Shown here in pieces: positions 14,589-24,395 of a stretch of DNA of 64,000 bases. The number at the start of each line of letters is the position of its first letter. Position 1 is the first letter of the stretch. The stretch is taken from contig NZ_JAMXAY010000004.1 in NCBI RefSeq assembly GCF_025460835.1, positions 62,001 through 126,000 on the forward strand. Reading direction: 5' to 3'. The translations under genes were made by a program, and so were the position numbers. The notes beneath the pieces were generated by a model. It saw nothing but the letters and a program-made list of their open reading frames with translations, had not been told where the DNA came from and searched no databases. Origin of the DNA: Parapedobacter soli. Lineage in GTDB: Bacteria > Bacteroidota > Bacteroidia > Sphingobacteriales > Sphingobacteriaceae.

Positions 14589-16700
14589 ATGGGATTGATG
14601 AATTATTTACGCAACCGAGCGGGGGTGGTAATCGTCGGGTTTATTGGTTTTGCGATCGTTGCGTTTTTATTAGGGGATATAATCAACTACGGCACACCTT
14701 TTTGGGCACGCCATCAAAACGAGGTTGGAAGCGTAAACGGTGAGGCTATCGATATCAATACATTTAATGCTCAGGTAGACCAAACTTCTGAAATGTTCCG
14801 CCAGCAGATGGGTGGCGGTACACTGAGTCCACAAATGAAATCGTGGGCCGTACAACAGGTCTGGAGCCAATACCTCAATCGTGAGCTACTGAAAAACGAG
14901 GTTGAGCGTATCGGCCTTTCAGTTGGAAAGACGGAGCTGAACGATCTCGTGCAGGGCGATAACCCGTCTATGCAAATTCAGCAAGCCTTCCGCAACCCAC
15001 AGACCGGTATTTTCGACCGCGATCAACTCAACACCTTCATTTCGCAGGTGAACATGCTCCCCCAAGGACACGAGGCTCATGGGCAATGGGAAGCACTCCT
15101 ACAAAATATCATAGACGAGCGCCTAAGCACCAAGTACACTAATCTTGTCAGCAATAGTGTTTACGTCACTTCGCTTGAAGCAAATGATGCCTATAACCAA
15201 CGTAACAAGCTTGCAAACTTCGAATACGTGCTGCTCGATTACCAGTCGGTGCCCGACAGTGCTATAGCCATCACAGAGCAGGATTACAAGGAATATTACA
15301 ACGAGAATAAAGGGGTGTTCAAAAACCCAGAAGAAACCCGAGCCTTGGAATATGTAGTATTCGATGCCAGCCCAACAGCCCAAGACACGGCTCGCGTGAG
15401 AGCCAACATTGAAGAGCTGAAAATACAGTTGGCTGAAACGAAAACCGACTCGTTGTTTTCTGCAGTCAACTCCGACACGAAATACCCCTATATTTTCCGT
15501 AAGCAAGGCGAGCTCGGTCCGTCATTAGACACATTGATATTCAATGCGCCCGTTGGCACTACAGTGGGCCCGGTACTTGCTAATGGCCGGTTTGAAATCG
15601 CGAAAGTAGTGGAGGCAGTGGTTGGCCCCGATTCGGTGAAGGCCAGCCATATCCTGCTCAACCCAGCCATCGAGGGTGGCATGGATAAGGCCGCTGCCAA
15701 AGCAGACTCTATCAAAACACTGATTGAAAATGGAGAAAGCTTCGCCGGTCTAGCTATACAGTTCAGCTCGGATGAAGGCAGTAAGATAAACGGTGGCGAA
15801 CTTGGCACTTTCGGACGCGGCATGATGGTTCCTGCTTTTGAAAACGCTGCTTTTAATGCCCGGAAGGGAGAAGTAGTGGTTGCTAATTCCCAGTTCGGCA
15901 TCCATATCATCAAAATAGAAGATCAGATCGGCTCATCAAGATTCGTCAAAGCAGCTATCATAGACAAGCAGATAACCAGTGGCAGGGAAACGCTGGAGGC
16001 AGCCTACCGCCAGGCGACGCAGTTCTTTGGTGAAATCGGTAATGCCGGTTTCCAAGAGGCAGCTACCGCTCAGGGACTATCTGTGCTCAAGGCCGATGAA
16101 GTGACTGCCATGGAAACAATGCTGATGGGCGTTGATATACCGCGCGACTTGGTGCGCTGGGCTTTTGATGCCGATAAAGGGGACGTCACCGACAAGATAT
16201 ATGAATCTGAAAACCACTATATCGTAGCGCGGCTCACCGGCATACGCAAAGAAGGCCAGCTGCCATTGGAAGTGATGAAAAGTGATATCGAAGACGAGGT
16301 GAGGAAACGGGTAAAAGCCAAGAAACTAATTGCTCAAGCCGAGGAAGCGGCTAGCGGAGCGAATAGTCTGGCAGAGATTGGCCAGAAACTGGGCAAAACT
16401 CCACAGGCAGCTGAGAACATCGTGTTCGCCAACCCTGTTATACCTGGTGTAGCACAAGAAAATGCCGTGATAGGCACAGTATTCGGGCTACAGCCCAAAC
16501 AGCCTTCCAAACCTATACGGGGCTCACAGGGCGTTTACGTGGTTGAAGTAAACGGCTTTGTCAATCCGGAGGCACCAACCGATTTATCCGCTCAAAAACA
16601 GCAACTTGCCCAGTCACTATCACAACGTATCTGGTCGCTGGCATTCCAAGCGTTGCAAGACAAAGCAGACGTGGTAGACAATCGTGCCCGCTTCTTTTAA
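14589..16700 (+). CDS. Periplasmic peptidyl-prolyl isomerase (PpiD/SurA-like foldase)
   Basis: A 703-residue protein with one N-terminal membrane helix (VVIVGFIGFAIVAFLLGDII), a SurA_N-like chaperone region and a parvulin domain beginning near VKASHILLNPAIEGG and including GGELGTFGRGMMVPAFE. Further parvulin-like regions are degenerate, as in PpiD. It is anchored in the inner membrane facing the periplasm and assists folding of outer-membrane proteins. A strong hairpin with a T-run follows at 16735-16767. A TATCTTG element about 90 bp upstream may be its promoter. Confidence 0.85.
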   Translation: MGLMNYLRNRAGVVIVGFIGFAIVAFLLGDIINYGTPFWARHQNEVGSVNGEAIDINTFNAQVDQTSEMFRQQMGGGTLSPQMKSWAVQQVWSQYLNRELLKNEVERIGLSVGKTELNDLVQGDNPSMQIQQAFRNPQTGIFDRDQLNTFISQVNMLPQGHEAHGQWEALLQNIIDERLSTKYTNLVSNSVYVTSLEANDAYNQRNKLANFEYVLLDYQSVPDSAIAITEQDYKEYYNENKGVFKNPEETRALEYVVFDASPTAQDTARVRANIEELKIQLAETKTDSLFSAVNSDTKYPYIFRKQGELGPSLDTLIFNAPVGTTVGPVLANGRFEIAKVVEAVVGPDSVKASHILLNPAIEGGMDKAAAKADSIKTLIENGESFAGLAIQFSSDEGSKINGGELGTFGRGMMVPAFENAAFNARKGEVVVANSQFGIHIIKIEDQIGSSRFVKAAIIDKQITSGRETLEAAYRQATQFFGEIGNAGFQEAATAQGLSVLKADEVTAMETMLMGVDIPRDLVRWAFDADKGDVTDKIYESENHYIVARLTGIRKEGQLPLEVMKSDIEDEVRKRVKAKKLIAQAEEAASGANSLAEIGQKLGKTPQAAENIVFANPVIPGVAQENAVIGTVFGLQPKQPSKPIRGSQGVYVVEVNGFVNPEAPTDLSAQKQQLAQSLSQRIWSLAFQALQDKADVVDNRARFF

Positions 16701-16724
16701 CGGCAGGCACTAAACTTTATTTTG

Positions 16725-16732
16725 TACCTTTG
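16725..16732 (+). promoter_or_regulatory. -7 element (TACCTTTG) of the DUF2480 gene
   Basis: TACCTTTG matches TAnnTTTG and ends two bases before a strong terminator-type hairpin. The predicted transcript start therefore falls at the foot of that hairpin, with the ATG about 38 bases further on. Confidence 0.45.
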
Positions 16733-16734
16733 TG

Positions 16735-16767
16735 TCCGGATAGCGATAATCGTTATCCGGATTTTTT
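16735..16767 (+). terminator. Rho-independent terminator-type hairpin with T6 tract
   Basis: TCCGGATA at 16735-16742 pairs with TATCCGGA at 16754-16761, with further pairing inside, followed by TTTTTT. It would end the ppiD transcript, but it also lies between the -7 element at 16725 and the ATG at 16774, inside the presumed DUF2480 leader, where it could attenuate. Confidence 0.8.
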
Positions 16768-16773
16768 GTCATT

Positions 16774-17304
16774 ATGGAAATACAGGAAACGATTGTTAAT
16801 AAAGTGGCACAAAGCGGGTTGATGACCGTGGACCTTGCCGATTTTGCCTCTCAAGGCGAAAGAGTGGTCTATGATATCAAAGACAACCTGTTCCAAGGCC
16901 TTATATTGAGAGAAAAGGATTTCCGGGAGTTCGTAAAAACACACGATTGGCACCAATACCAGGACAAATACGTAGCGATCACATGTACGGCAGATGCCAT
17001 TGTGCCTACATGGGCATACATGTTGCTCGCCAACCGACTGGAGCCTTATGCAGCGGCCGTCGTTTTTGGTGACCTAGCAACGTTAGAGACCTTACTCTAT
17101 GAACGTGCGTTGGAAAAACTGGACCTGGAAAAGTACCGCGACCAACGGGTGGTGGTAAAAGGATGCGGCGATATCGAAATTCCCGAATCGGCTTTCGTCA
17201 AATTCACGGCCATGGTAAGTAAGGTAGCCAAGAGCATCATGTATGGTGAACCCTGCTCTACTGTGCCGGTGTTCAAACGGAAAGCAGCGGCGGCTAATGG
17301 ATAA
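16774..17304 (+). CDS. DUF2480 family protein
   Basis: A 176-residue soluble protein recognisable as DUF2480 by IVNKVAQSGL, VYDIKDNLFQGLILREKDFR, HDWHQYQDKYVAITCTADAI and VPTWAYMLLANRL. The family is widespread in Bacteroidota and lacks a known function. The ATG at 16774 follows a terminator-like hairpin by a few bases, leaving little room for a ribosome site. It is followed after 30 bp by the DUF3108 gene. Confidence 0.88.
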   Translation: MEIQETIVNKVAQSGLMTVDLADFASQGERVVYDIKDNLFQGLILREKDFREFVKTHDWHQYQDKYVAITCTADAIVPTWAYMLLANRLEPYAAAVVFGDLATLETLLYERALEKLDLEKYRDQRVVVKGCGDIEIPESAFVKFTAMVSKVAKSIMYGEPCSTVPVFKRKAAAANG

Positions 17305-17334
17305 AAGCGGCATTTTATTTGTACATCGAATGAT

Positions 17335-18120
17335 ATGAAGAAAATCTCTGCCTTCGTATGGACGATGCTCGCCGCATTTTTTCTTGTAGACGCACAACCG
17401 CTTCCCTACCTCAAGGAGCCTGCGTTCCAAGCGGGGGAGGAGTTGAGTTACCGATTGCGCTACGGTGTGATTTCTGCCGCTACTGGGACGCTGAAAGTGG
17501 AAGATTCCAAAATCAAATTCAGTAGTCCACATAGTTTCCACTTATCGGCACGTGGGCGAACTTCCAGTGCGTTTGGCATTTTCTTCACAGTAGATAACCG
17601 GTACGACTCATATATCGATTCGCGCACGTTCTTACCCCACTATTACACCGAAAATATCAGGGAAGGCAGTTACCGCCGTACAGATATCGTAAGCTTTAAC
17701 CACGGGAACCGCACGATAAAGGGAAATAAAGGCACGTTCAAAAGTCCATCGGACCAAACATTCGATCTCTTGTCAGCCTATTATTTCGCCCGCAACCTCG
17801 ATTTATCCAACGTGAAGAAAGGGCAGTCGTTTAAGCTCACCTATTTTCTCAACGACGAGGTAGCGGCCCTCGGCATCGAGTATATCGGTGTGGAGACTAT
17901 CAATACGTCATTGGGCAGGTTGGAGTGTTTGAAATTCAGCCCCGAAATAAAGCCGGGCCGGATTTTCCGTAAAGATAGCCGCTTATACCTTTGGGTAACA
18001 AACGACGGCAACCGTATCCCGGTAAAGGCTCAAGTGGAAATTTTAGTCGGCTCAGTAACATTAGAATTGACCGATGCAAAAGGCTTAAAATACCCGCTCG
18101 GCCAACCCGCCTCACCTTAG
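17335..18120 (+). CDS. DUF3108 domain-containing exported protein
   Basis: A 261-residue protein with a signal peptide (MKKISAFVWTMLAAFFLVDA) and the DUF3108 pattern: FQAGEELSYRLRYGVISAATGTL near the N-terminus and GKIEY-like strands later. DUF3108 is a periplasmic beta-rich family of unknown role, often in envelope contexts. A second frame over its 3' end is not a gene; the real next gene starts at 18162. It probably shares a transcript with DUF2480 and DUF3109. Confidence 0.82.
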   Translation: MKKISAFVWTMLAAFFLVDAQPLPYLKEPAFQAGEELSYRLRYGVISAATGTLKVEDSKIKFSSPHSFHLSARGRTSSAFGIFFTVDNRYDSYIDSRTFLPHYYTENIREGSYRRTDIVSFNHGNRTIKGNKGTFKSPSDQTFDLLSAYYFARNLDLSNVKKGQSFKLTYFLNDEVAALGIEYIGVETINTSLGRLECLKFSPEIKPGRIFRKDSRLYLWVTNDGNRIPVKAQVEILVGSVTLELTDAKGLKYPLGQPASP

Positions 18121-18161
18121 GCACGATCAAATTAAATGAAGTTTTCATAACGCAACCAACC

Positions 18162-18728
18162 ATGATGATTGAAGTTGGCTCCGTACTCGTGAGCGAAGAA
18201 TTGATAAAAGAAGAATTCGTATGTAACCTCAGCAAATGCCGGGGCGCATGTTGTGTAGAGGGCGATGCCGGCGCTCCACTCCAGCAAGACGAGCTTGATA
18301 TCCTAGCCGCGGTGTATCCAAAAGTACGTCCCTACATGACCGAAAAGGGTATCGCTACGGTGGAAGAACACGGAACACATGTAGTCGATGCCGATGGCGA
18401 CCTTACCACCCCCTGTGTAGATGGCCATAAGGAATGTGCCTATGTGACCTGGGAAAACGGCATCACCAAATGCGCCATCGAAAAGGCATACGAACGGGGA
18501 GAAATCGACTGGAAAAAGCCACTCTCCTGCCACCTCTACCCTATCCGCACCACAGCCTACCCTGAATTTGACGTATTGCATTATGACCGCTGGCATATCT
18601 GCCATGCAGCGTGCTCGCTTGGCCGCGAACTCCAAGTACCGGTATATGCTTTTTTAAAAGAGCCCCTCATCCGTAAATACGGTCAACAGTGGTACAATGA
18701 ATTAGAAGAATCCATCGCACTACTATAG
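18162..18728 (+). CDS. DUF3109 family cysteine-rich protein
   Basis: A 188-residue protein starting MMIEVGSVLVSEEL (ATG at 18162; the frame is open further upstream but overlaps DUF3108). Conserved cysteines appear as CNLSKCRGACCVEGDAGAPL near the N-terminus and again in TPCVDGHKECAY, TKCAIEKAY and SCHLYPIR, a pattern suggesting a bound metal or Fe-S cluster. The family is common in Bacteroidota and uncharacterised. Confidence 0.88.
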   Translation: MMIEVGSVLVSEELIKEEFVCNLSKCRGACCVEGDAGAPLQQDELDILAAVYPKVRPYMTEKGIATVEEHGTHVVDADGDLTTPCVDGHKECAYVTWENGITKCAIEKAYERGEIDWKKPLSCHLYPIRTTAYPEFDVLHYDRWHICHAACSLGRELQVPVYAFLKEPLIRKYGQQWYNELEESIALL

Positions 18729-18803
18729 GTTATTGTGGATTTCTTAGTATCTTGCGCCGTTTTAAAACTGGCAAATTAAATTCATGGCTGCCGACCGTCT
18801 TAC

Positions 18804-19775
18804 ATGCTCAAACTAAGCGAAATACAGAGGCCCATTGAACGGGAGCTAGCAATTTTTGAAGATAAATTCAAAGAATCGATGCGAAGCTCGGTTCCGCTAC
18901 TCGACCGTATCACCCATTATATTGTAAAACGAAAGGGCAAACAAATGCGCCCAATGTTTGTCTTTTTCTCTGCGGGTTCATGCGGAGCGATCAATGATGC
19001 CACACACCGCGGTGCAGCCTTGGTTGAGTTGCTACACACTGCCACTTTGGTACACGATGATGTGGTAGATAATGCGAACGTACGTCGCGGTTTCTTTTCT
19101 GTAAATGCACTTTGGAAAAACAAGATAGCGGTACTTGTGGGAGATTTCCTGTTAGCTAAAGGCCTTTCGCTTTCCATCCGTAACGCCGACTTCCGCTTAC
19201 TTGAGATCGTAACGCATGCCGTGGAACAGATGAGCGAAGGCGAATTACTGCAAATCGAAAAAGCACGCCGCATGGATATTGACGAAGCGGTTTACTTTGA
19301 GGTGATCCGGCAGAAAACGGCCTCACTTATTGCCTCCTGCTGCGCATGTGGGGCAGCTTCGGCAGGTGCAGCCGACGCAACGGTGGAACAGATGCGTCTA
19401 TTTGGTGAAAAAGTGGGTATCGCTTTCCAAATCAAAGATGATCTATTTGATTTTGGACTAGACGATATAGGAAAGCCACTAGGCAATGACATTAAGGAAA
19501 AGAAACTCACATTGCCACTCATCCATTCATTGAAACAAGTGAATAAAGTGGAGAAGCGACGCATTATCAACTTGGTGAAAAACCATAGCGAAGACCAAGG
19601 GAAAGTGGCCGAAGTAATCGCCTTCGTAAAGGCGAATGGTGGCATGGAGTACGCTATGGCACAAATGCTGGCCTACCAGCAGGAGGCCTTTGACATCCTC
19701 ACCCATCTACCGGATAATACCTATCGGCGTGGTTTGGAGCAGCTCGTGAAGTACACAACCGAAAGAAATAAATAA
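18804..19775 (+). CDS. Polyprenyl synthetase (trans-isoprenyl diphosphate synthase)
   Basis: A 323-residue all-helical prenyltransferase with the first aspartate-rich motif in LVHDDVVDNANVRRG and the second in IKDDLFDFG, plus GKQMRP for diphosphate binding. It condenses isopentenyl diphosphate to a long-chain polyprenyl diphosphate, probably for the menaquinone tail. A TATCTTG element about 55 bp upstream may serve as promoter. TerC begins 2 bp after its stop. Confidence 0.88.
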   Translation: MLKLSEIQRPIERELAIFEDKFKESMRSSVPLLDRITHYIVKRKGKQMRPMFVFFSAGSCGAINDATHRGAALVELLHTATLVHDDVVDNANVRRGFFSVNALWKNKIAVLVGDFLLAKGLSLSIRNADFRLLEIVTHAVEQMSEGELLQIEKARRMDIDEAVYFEVIRQKTASLIASCCACGAASAGAADATVEQMRLFGEKVGIAFQIKDDLFDFGLDDIGKPLGNDIKEKKLTLPLIHSLKQVNKVEKRRIINLVKNHSEDQGKVAEVIAFVKANGGMEYAMAQMLAYQQEAFDILTHLPDNTYRRGLEQLVKYTTERNK

Positions 19776-19777
19776 AT

Positions 19778-20830
19778 ATGAGTAACGAACTTCTGTTTTT
19801 TGGTGGATTTTTACTTTTCATCGTCCTTATGCTAGCCGTAGACTTAGGTCTATTCAGCAAAAGCAATACAGCGGTGAGCTTTAAACAGGCGGCCATCATG
19901 AGTGCGATATGGGTATGCTTTGCCCTCGGTTTCTATGTAGTATTACGGGTATGGGGCCACGAATTGCACAGCATCGACGATTTTGCCCGCTTGACAGAGA
20001 TCACCCAAAGACACCTGCACAATATTCGACTGATACCCGATGACTTCGTTGCCAGTCTCGAATTGTACCGGCGTAACCTCGCACTAGAATACATTACCGG
20101 CTATGTTGTGGAATACGCGCTGTCGGTAGACAATATATTCGTAATGGTACTGATTTTTGGATCATTTGGCGTACCCGCACAATATTACCATAAAGTATTG
20201 GTCTGGGGCATCATCGGTGCCGTCGTACTCCGGTTCATTTTTATCTTTTTGGGCGCGGCTTTGATCAGTCAGTTTGGGTGGATACTTTATATATTCGGTC
20301 TCTTCTTAGTATATACCGGCATTATGATGTTTGTCCACCGCAACCAGGAGGAAGAGATAGATCCACAAAACCATACGGTAGTTAAATTCGCCTCGAAGTA
20401 CTTTTCGGTATACCCTACATTTGTAAACGGAAAGTTCTTTCATAGAGAAAACGCAAAAAGATACGTTACACCCCTGTTCCTGGTGTTACTGGTCATAGAA
20501 TTTACCGACCTCATCTTCGCCGTGGATTCCATCCCGGCCATCTTTGCCGTAACGAAAGATCCCTTCATCGTATTTTTCTCCAATATATTTGCGGTACTTG
20601 GGCTGAGGTCTATGTTTTTCTTATTGGTCAATATCATTCATAAATTCCATTACCTCAAAACCGGACTATCGTTTCTATTGGTATTCATCGGTGGAAAAAT
20701 GTTGCTGCATGATTGGTTGTCCACGATAGGTTTTACCACAGCCCACTCACTGATTATCATTGTATCAATATTATTCATCAGTATAGTGGCATCACTCATT
20801 TTCCCGAAGAAAGCAGTATCCCAACAATAA
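19778..20830 (+). CDS. TerC/Alx family membrane protein
   Basis: A 350-residue integral membrane protein with about nine helices and the family signatures ALSVDNIFVMVLIFG and EFTDLIFAVDSIPAIFAV, whose aspartates lie in the membrane. TerC/Alx proteins take part in Mn2+ export and metal homeostasis, and some are linked to tellurium resistance. The start lies 2 bp after the prenyl synthase stop. It converges with the prolyl oligopeptidase gene across 49 bp; no terminator is obvious there. Confidence 0.87.
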   Translation: MSNELLFFGGFLLFIVLMLAVDLGLFSKSNTAVSFKQAAIMSAIWVCFALGFYVVLRVWGHELHSIDDFARLTEITQRHLHNIRLIPDDFVASLELYRRNLALEYITGYVVEYALSVDNIFVMVLIFGSFGVPAQYYHKVLVWGIIGAVVLRFIFIFLGAALISQFGWILYIFGLFLVYTGIMMFVHRNQEEEIDPQNHTVVKFASKYFSVYPTFVNGKFFHRENAKRYVTPLFLVLLVIEFTDLIFAVDSIPAIFAVTKDPFIVFFSNIFAVLGLRSMFFLLVNIIHKFHYLKTGLSFLLVFIGGKMLLHDWLSTIGFTTAHSLIIIVSILFISIVASLIFPKKAVSQQ

Positions 20831-20879
20831 AATCGTCACGTCTGATTACCATTTCTTATCTATCCGTTGAGCCCCGCCT

Positions 20880-23021
20880 TCATTCCGTATAAGGAGTATG
20901 GGTATTCTGGAACAGGAACGCCCATTTGTCTGCCTGCTCGGCGATGATCATCGCTGTGGGTTTACCTGCGCCATGGCCTGCTTTGGTTTCAATACGGATA
21001 AGCACCGGGTTAGCCCCGACATGGTATTCCTGCAGTCGCGCCGCAAACTTAAATGAGTGCGCGGGCACCACCCGGTCATCATGGTCGGCCGTGGTAACCA
21101 TTGTTGCGGGATATGCTGTCCCTGCTTTTAAGGCATGGTAAGGAGAGTACGTATACAAATAGTTGAACATTTCGGCGTCGTCGTCGGCCGTACCATAGTC
21201 GTAAGCCCAACCTGCACCAGCCGTAAACTTATGGTATCGCAGCATATCTAGCACACCCACAGCGGGCAGGGCCACGCTAAAGAGTTCAGGGCGTTGTGTC
21301 ATTACTGCTCCCACCAATAACCCACCATTAGATCCTCCCGCGATACCCAATTTATCGGACGACGTATACCCTTCGTCAATAAGGTATTCAGCCGCAGCGA
21401 TAAAATCGTCGAATACGTTTTGCTTCTGTAATTTTGTACCGGCATCATGCCATTTTTGGCCATACTCACCGCCGCCCCGAAGGTTAGCTACCGCATATAC
21501 ACCGCCCTGTTCGAGTAGGATGATGTTCGAGGTGCTGAACGAGGGTGTGAGGCTGATATTGAATCCGCCATACCCGTACAAAAGAGTGGGGTTCGTCCCG
21601 TCAAGCACCACCCCCTTTTTATGGGTAATGATCATAGGCACTTCCGTACCATCTTTGGAGGTATAAAACACCTGCTTCGACTCGTATTTGGTGGGATCGA
21701 AGTCGACTTCCGACGCCTTATACAACACTGATTTACCTGATGCGATATCGTATTTAAAAATCGTAGGTGGGTAAATGTACGAGGTGAACGAATAATAAAG
21801 TTCTTTCTCATCCTCCTTCGCACTGAAGCCTCCGGCAGAGCCGACGCCGGGCAAGTCAATGGTACGCTCCAATGTCCCGTCACGGTCGTATTGCTGTACC
21901 ATAGACGTGGCATCTTTGAGGTAGTTAGCAAAAATTTTACCGCCTCCCGTACCCGGGTTAAGTACGTTTTCGGTTTCGGGGATTAAGTCTATCCAGTTTT
22001 CAGGCTTAGGGTTCCCTGCATCCACCGTAACAACCTTCCCGTTCGGCGCATCCAGGTTGGTGTAGATAAACAGCTTATCACCATCATTGTCTATCACACT
22101 GTGGTTCCTCTCAAAATTATCGACCACATTGATAATAGCGCTACCCGGCTTGGACAGATCTTGGATATACAGCTCACCGCCACTAGTAGTATTGGCAGCC
22201 GAAATCACCAGAAACCGTTCGTCTTCGGTGAGATAACCTCCGATATACCTCCGGGGGATGCTTGAGCCGCCAAAGATAAGTTCATCTTCATGCTGCGAGG
22301 TATTCAGCTTATGGAAAAAAAGCTTATGCTGGTCTGTCATACCAGAGAGCGCACTACCCTCTTCGGGCTTGTCGTAGCTGCTGTAATAAAAGCCCTCATT
22401 ACCACGCCACGCCAATCCACTGAATTTGATATCTACCAAGGTATCGCCCACGATAGATTTGTCTTCGGCACGGATTACAATCACCTTCCGCCAGTCGGAC
22501 CCACCTTCGGATAACTGGTAAGCAACAAGGCTTCCGTCGCGAGAAAATGCAATACCCGCCAATGAAGTAGTACCATCTTCCGAAAATTTGTTGGGATCTA
22601 GGAAAACTTCAACGTTGCCATCCTCGCCTTTTTGGCGGTATAGCACACTCTGGTTTTGGAGCCCATCGTTCTTATAAAAATACGTGTATTCTCCCTCCTT
22701 AAACGGAGCGGAGAACTTCTCGTAATCCCACAGCTTCTCTAACCGCTTATAAATCGCATCGCGGAATGGGATCTGCTCCAAATAAGCGTTGGTAACTTCA
22801 TTCTGTGCGGCTACCCATGCCTTTGTTTCGTTCGCTGTATCATTTTCGAGCCAGCGATAGGGATCAGGTACTTCCGTACCGAAGTAGTTTTCGGTCACAC
22901 TTCCTTTTTCCGTTGCCGGATACGGCACCAGGGTGATTTCTTCCGCAGGTTGTACAATCCGCTGGTTCTGGCAGGCGGTAACAATAGTAGCCAATACGAT
23001 AATTCCGAGGTTCTTCGTCAT
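20880..23021 (-). CDS. Prolyl oligopeptidase family serine peptidase (S9A)
   Basis: A 713-residue lipoprotein-type enzyme: lipobox LATIVTACQ at residues about 10-18, an N-terminal seven-bladed propeller region (YRWLENDT..., FYKNDGLQNQSVLY) and a C-terminal alpha/beta-hydrolase domain with the nucleophile in GIAGGSNGGLL, the acid in DHDDRVVP and the histidine in KAGHGAGKPT. It cleaves after proline in short peptides. Membrane anchoring by lipidation suggests a periplasmic location. It has no operon partner. Confidence 0.9.
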   Translation of the reverse strand: MTKNLGIIVLATIVTACQNQRIVQPAEEITLVPYPATEKGSVTENYFGTEVPDPYRWLENDTANETKAWVAAQNEVTNAYLEQIPFRDAIYKRLEKLWDYEKFSAPFKEGEYTYFYKNDGLQNQSVLYRQKGEDGNVEVFLDPNKFSEDGTTSLAGIAFSRDGSLVAYQLSEGGSDWRKVIVIRAEDKSIVGDTLVDIKFSGLAWRGNEGFYYSSYDKPEEGSALSGMTDQHKLFFHKLNTSQHEDELIFGGSSIPRRYIGGYLTEDERFLVISAANTTSGGELYIQDLSKPGSAIINVVDNFERNHSVIDNDGDKLFIYTNLDAPNGKVVTVDAGNPKPENWIDLIPETENVLNPGTGGGKIFANYLKDATSMVQQYDRDGTLERTIDLPGVGSAGGFSAKEDEKELYYSFTSYIYPPTIFKYDIASGKSVLYKASEVDFDPTKYESKQVFYTSKDGTEVPMIITHKKGVVLDGTNPTLLYGYGGFNISLTPSFSTSNIILLEQGGVYAVANLRGGGEYGQKWHDAGTKLQKQNVFDDFIAAAEYLIDEGYTSSDKLGIAGGSNGGLLVGAVMTQRPELFSVALPAVGVLDMLRYHKFTAGAGWAYDYGTADDDAEMFNYLYTYSPYHALKAGTAYPATMVTTADHDDRVVPAHSFKFAARLQEYHVGANPVLIRIETKAGHGAGKPTAMIIAEQADKWAFLFQNTHTPYTE

Positions 23022-23108
23022 GTTGAAAACAGTCTTTGGGGTGTATGCCCGGTTAGTACAAAGCTAGCAAGAATTTCTTACTTTTTCACGACACAAAAGT
23101 TCTCCATG

Positions 23109-24338
23109 CAGGGAAATCGCTTTTAAAAATACGCGGCGAGCAGGATGCTTCGGAAATCGTCATCCAGGGCAGCGCGTTGCCTCTTTTTAGGCTTACTTAA
23201 CTTTGATTCGGATTCCCGTTCGATCATGGCCAGTGCCATTTTAGCGATGATCTGGTAATTGAGTGCCGCATTTCCTTTCTTCTTCAAGGCTGCATCTTCC
23301 CTGAATATGACATCCAGGTTCCAGTGGAGATTGTTTTCTATTGCCCAGTGGCTGCGGATGGCTTTGGCGATCACTCCCGGCCCAGCGTTAAGCGAAGAGA
23401 TGTAGTAGCTGGCCTGGGTGCTTGATTGACCGGATCGTTTATCGGTGCGTTCAGAGGTGATTCTGGCGATGGTCCTCAATCCCGGCCAGTCTTCCCGATC
23501 GTCCAGAAACGTGAGATTATCGGTTGCCTGGCAGGTTCTTCGCTCAATTCGTCCGTGACCGGCATCCAGGGTAACTTCTTTTTCAACCGCCGGTTTCATC
23601 CCGAACACTTTTACGACCTGTTCCCTGAGTTCTTCCTGATTGTCTTTGACCATCAGTACATAATCCGCTTTCTTTTCAATGATCGCTCCTGCGATCGTTT
23701 TCTGGCATCCCATCGCGTCAAGGGTAACTATGCAACCTTCAAGCGACAGGGTATCCAGCAGTGCCGGGATAGCGGTGATCTCATTGCTTTTCTCATCAAC
23801 GGCCCGCTGGCCCAAACAGATCCGATTGCCCGAAGCATAGGCTGAGACGACATGGAAAGCTGACTTCCCGCCCGCTTTGTTGTCCGAACCCCGGATCGTT
23901 TTACCGTCGATGGCCACCACCTCTCCTCCGGTCAGTTCCGCAATCGAGGCAACCCAGGCACTGAATGCCTGGCTGAACGATTCCGGGTCAAGCGCTGCAA
24001 AAACCTTCCCCAATACATCGTGTGAGGGAATGCCGTGACGGTAAGGATAATATTGCCGTAACCATTCCAATTTCGAGCGGCCGAACATACTGATCGATGT
24101 CCAGTCATCCATGCCGCTCAGCACAGCCGAAATGCACAGGAACAGGATCTCTTCCAGTGGATACAGGAAATGACCGCGGTTGGTCCGTCGGGGATCTTTC
24201 ACCCCGGAAAAATAATGAGAAAAAACTTGGTATGGATTATTAGTCGGATTTGAAAAGGGCATTTTTTTTCACCCTAACCATTTCCATAAATATACGGATA
24301 CTATTCCTAATCCCAAAATCTTAAAAGCGATTTCCCTG
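23109..24338. mobile_element. Complete ISAs1-family insertion sequence, 1,230 bp
   Basis: Perfect 18-bp terminal inverted repeats (CAGGGAAATCGCTTTTAA at 23109-23126 and its complement at 24321-24338) enclose a full-length transposase. Both ends are flanked by the identical 10 bp GTTCTCCATG (23099-23108 and 24339-24348), a target duplication compatible with the ISAs1 family. Intact ends and duplication indicate recent insertion, about 80 bp upstream of the chosen lpxH start. Confidence 0.95.
23123..24262 (-). CDS. ISAs1 family transposase
   Basis: A 379-residue DDE transposase. Acidic residues are visible in AIDGKTIRGS, TLDAMGCQKT and HWAIENNLHWNLDVIF; the N-terminal part has YFSGVKDPR and the helical region typical of ISAs1. 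Its stop codon lies inside the left inverted repeat. No frameshift or internal stop is seen, so it should be active. Confidence 0.93.
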   Translation of the reverse strand: MPFSNPTNNPYQVFSHYFSGVKDPRRTNRGHFLYPLEEILFLCISAVLSGMDDWTSISMFGRSKLEWLRQYYPYRHGIPSHDVLGKVFAALDPESFSQAFSAWVASIAELTGGEVVAIDGKTIRGSDNKAGGKSAFHVVSAYASGNRICLGQRAVDEKSNEITAIPALLDTLSLEGCIVTLDAMGCQKTIAGAIIEKKADYVLMVKDNQEELREQVVKVFGMKPAVEKEVTLDAGHGRIERRTCQATDNLTFLDDREDWPGLRTIARITSERTDKRSGQSSTQASYYISSLNAGPGVIAKAIRSHWAIENNLHWNLDVIFREDAALKKKGNAALNYQIIAKMALAMIERESESKLSKPKKRQRAALDDDFRSILLAAYF

Positions 24339-24395
24339 GTTCTCCATGGAAGCGAAGAGCGCGATAAATTTCTTTCTATATGTCCCGCAATTACA

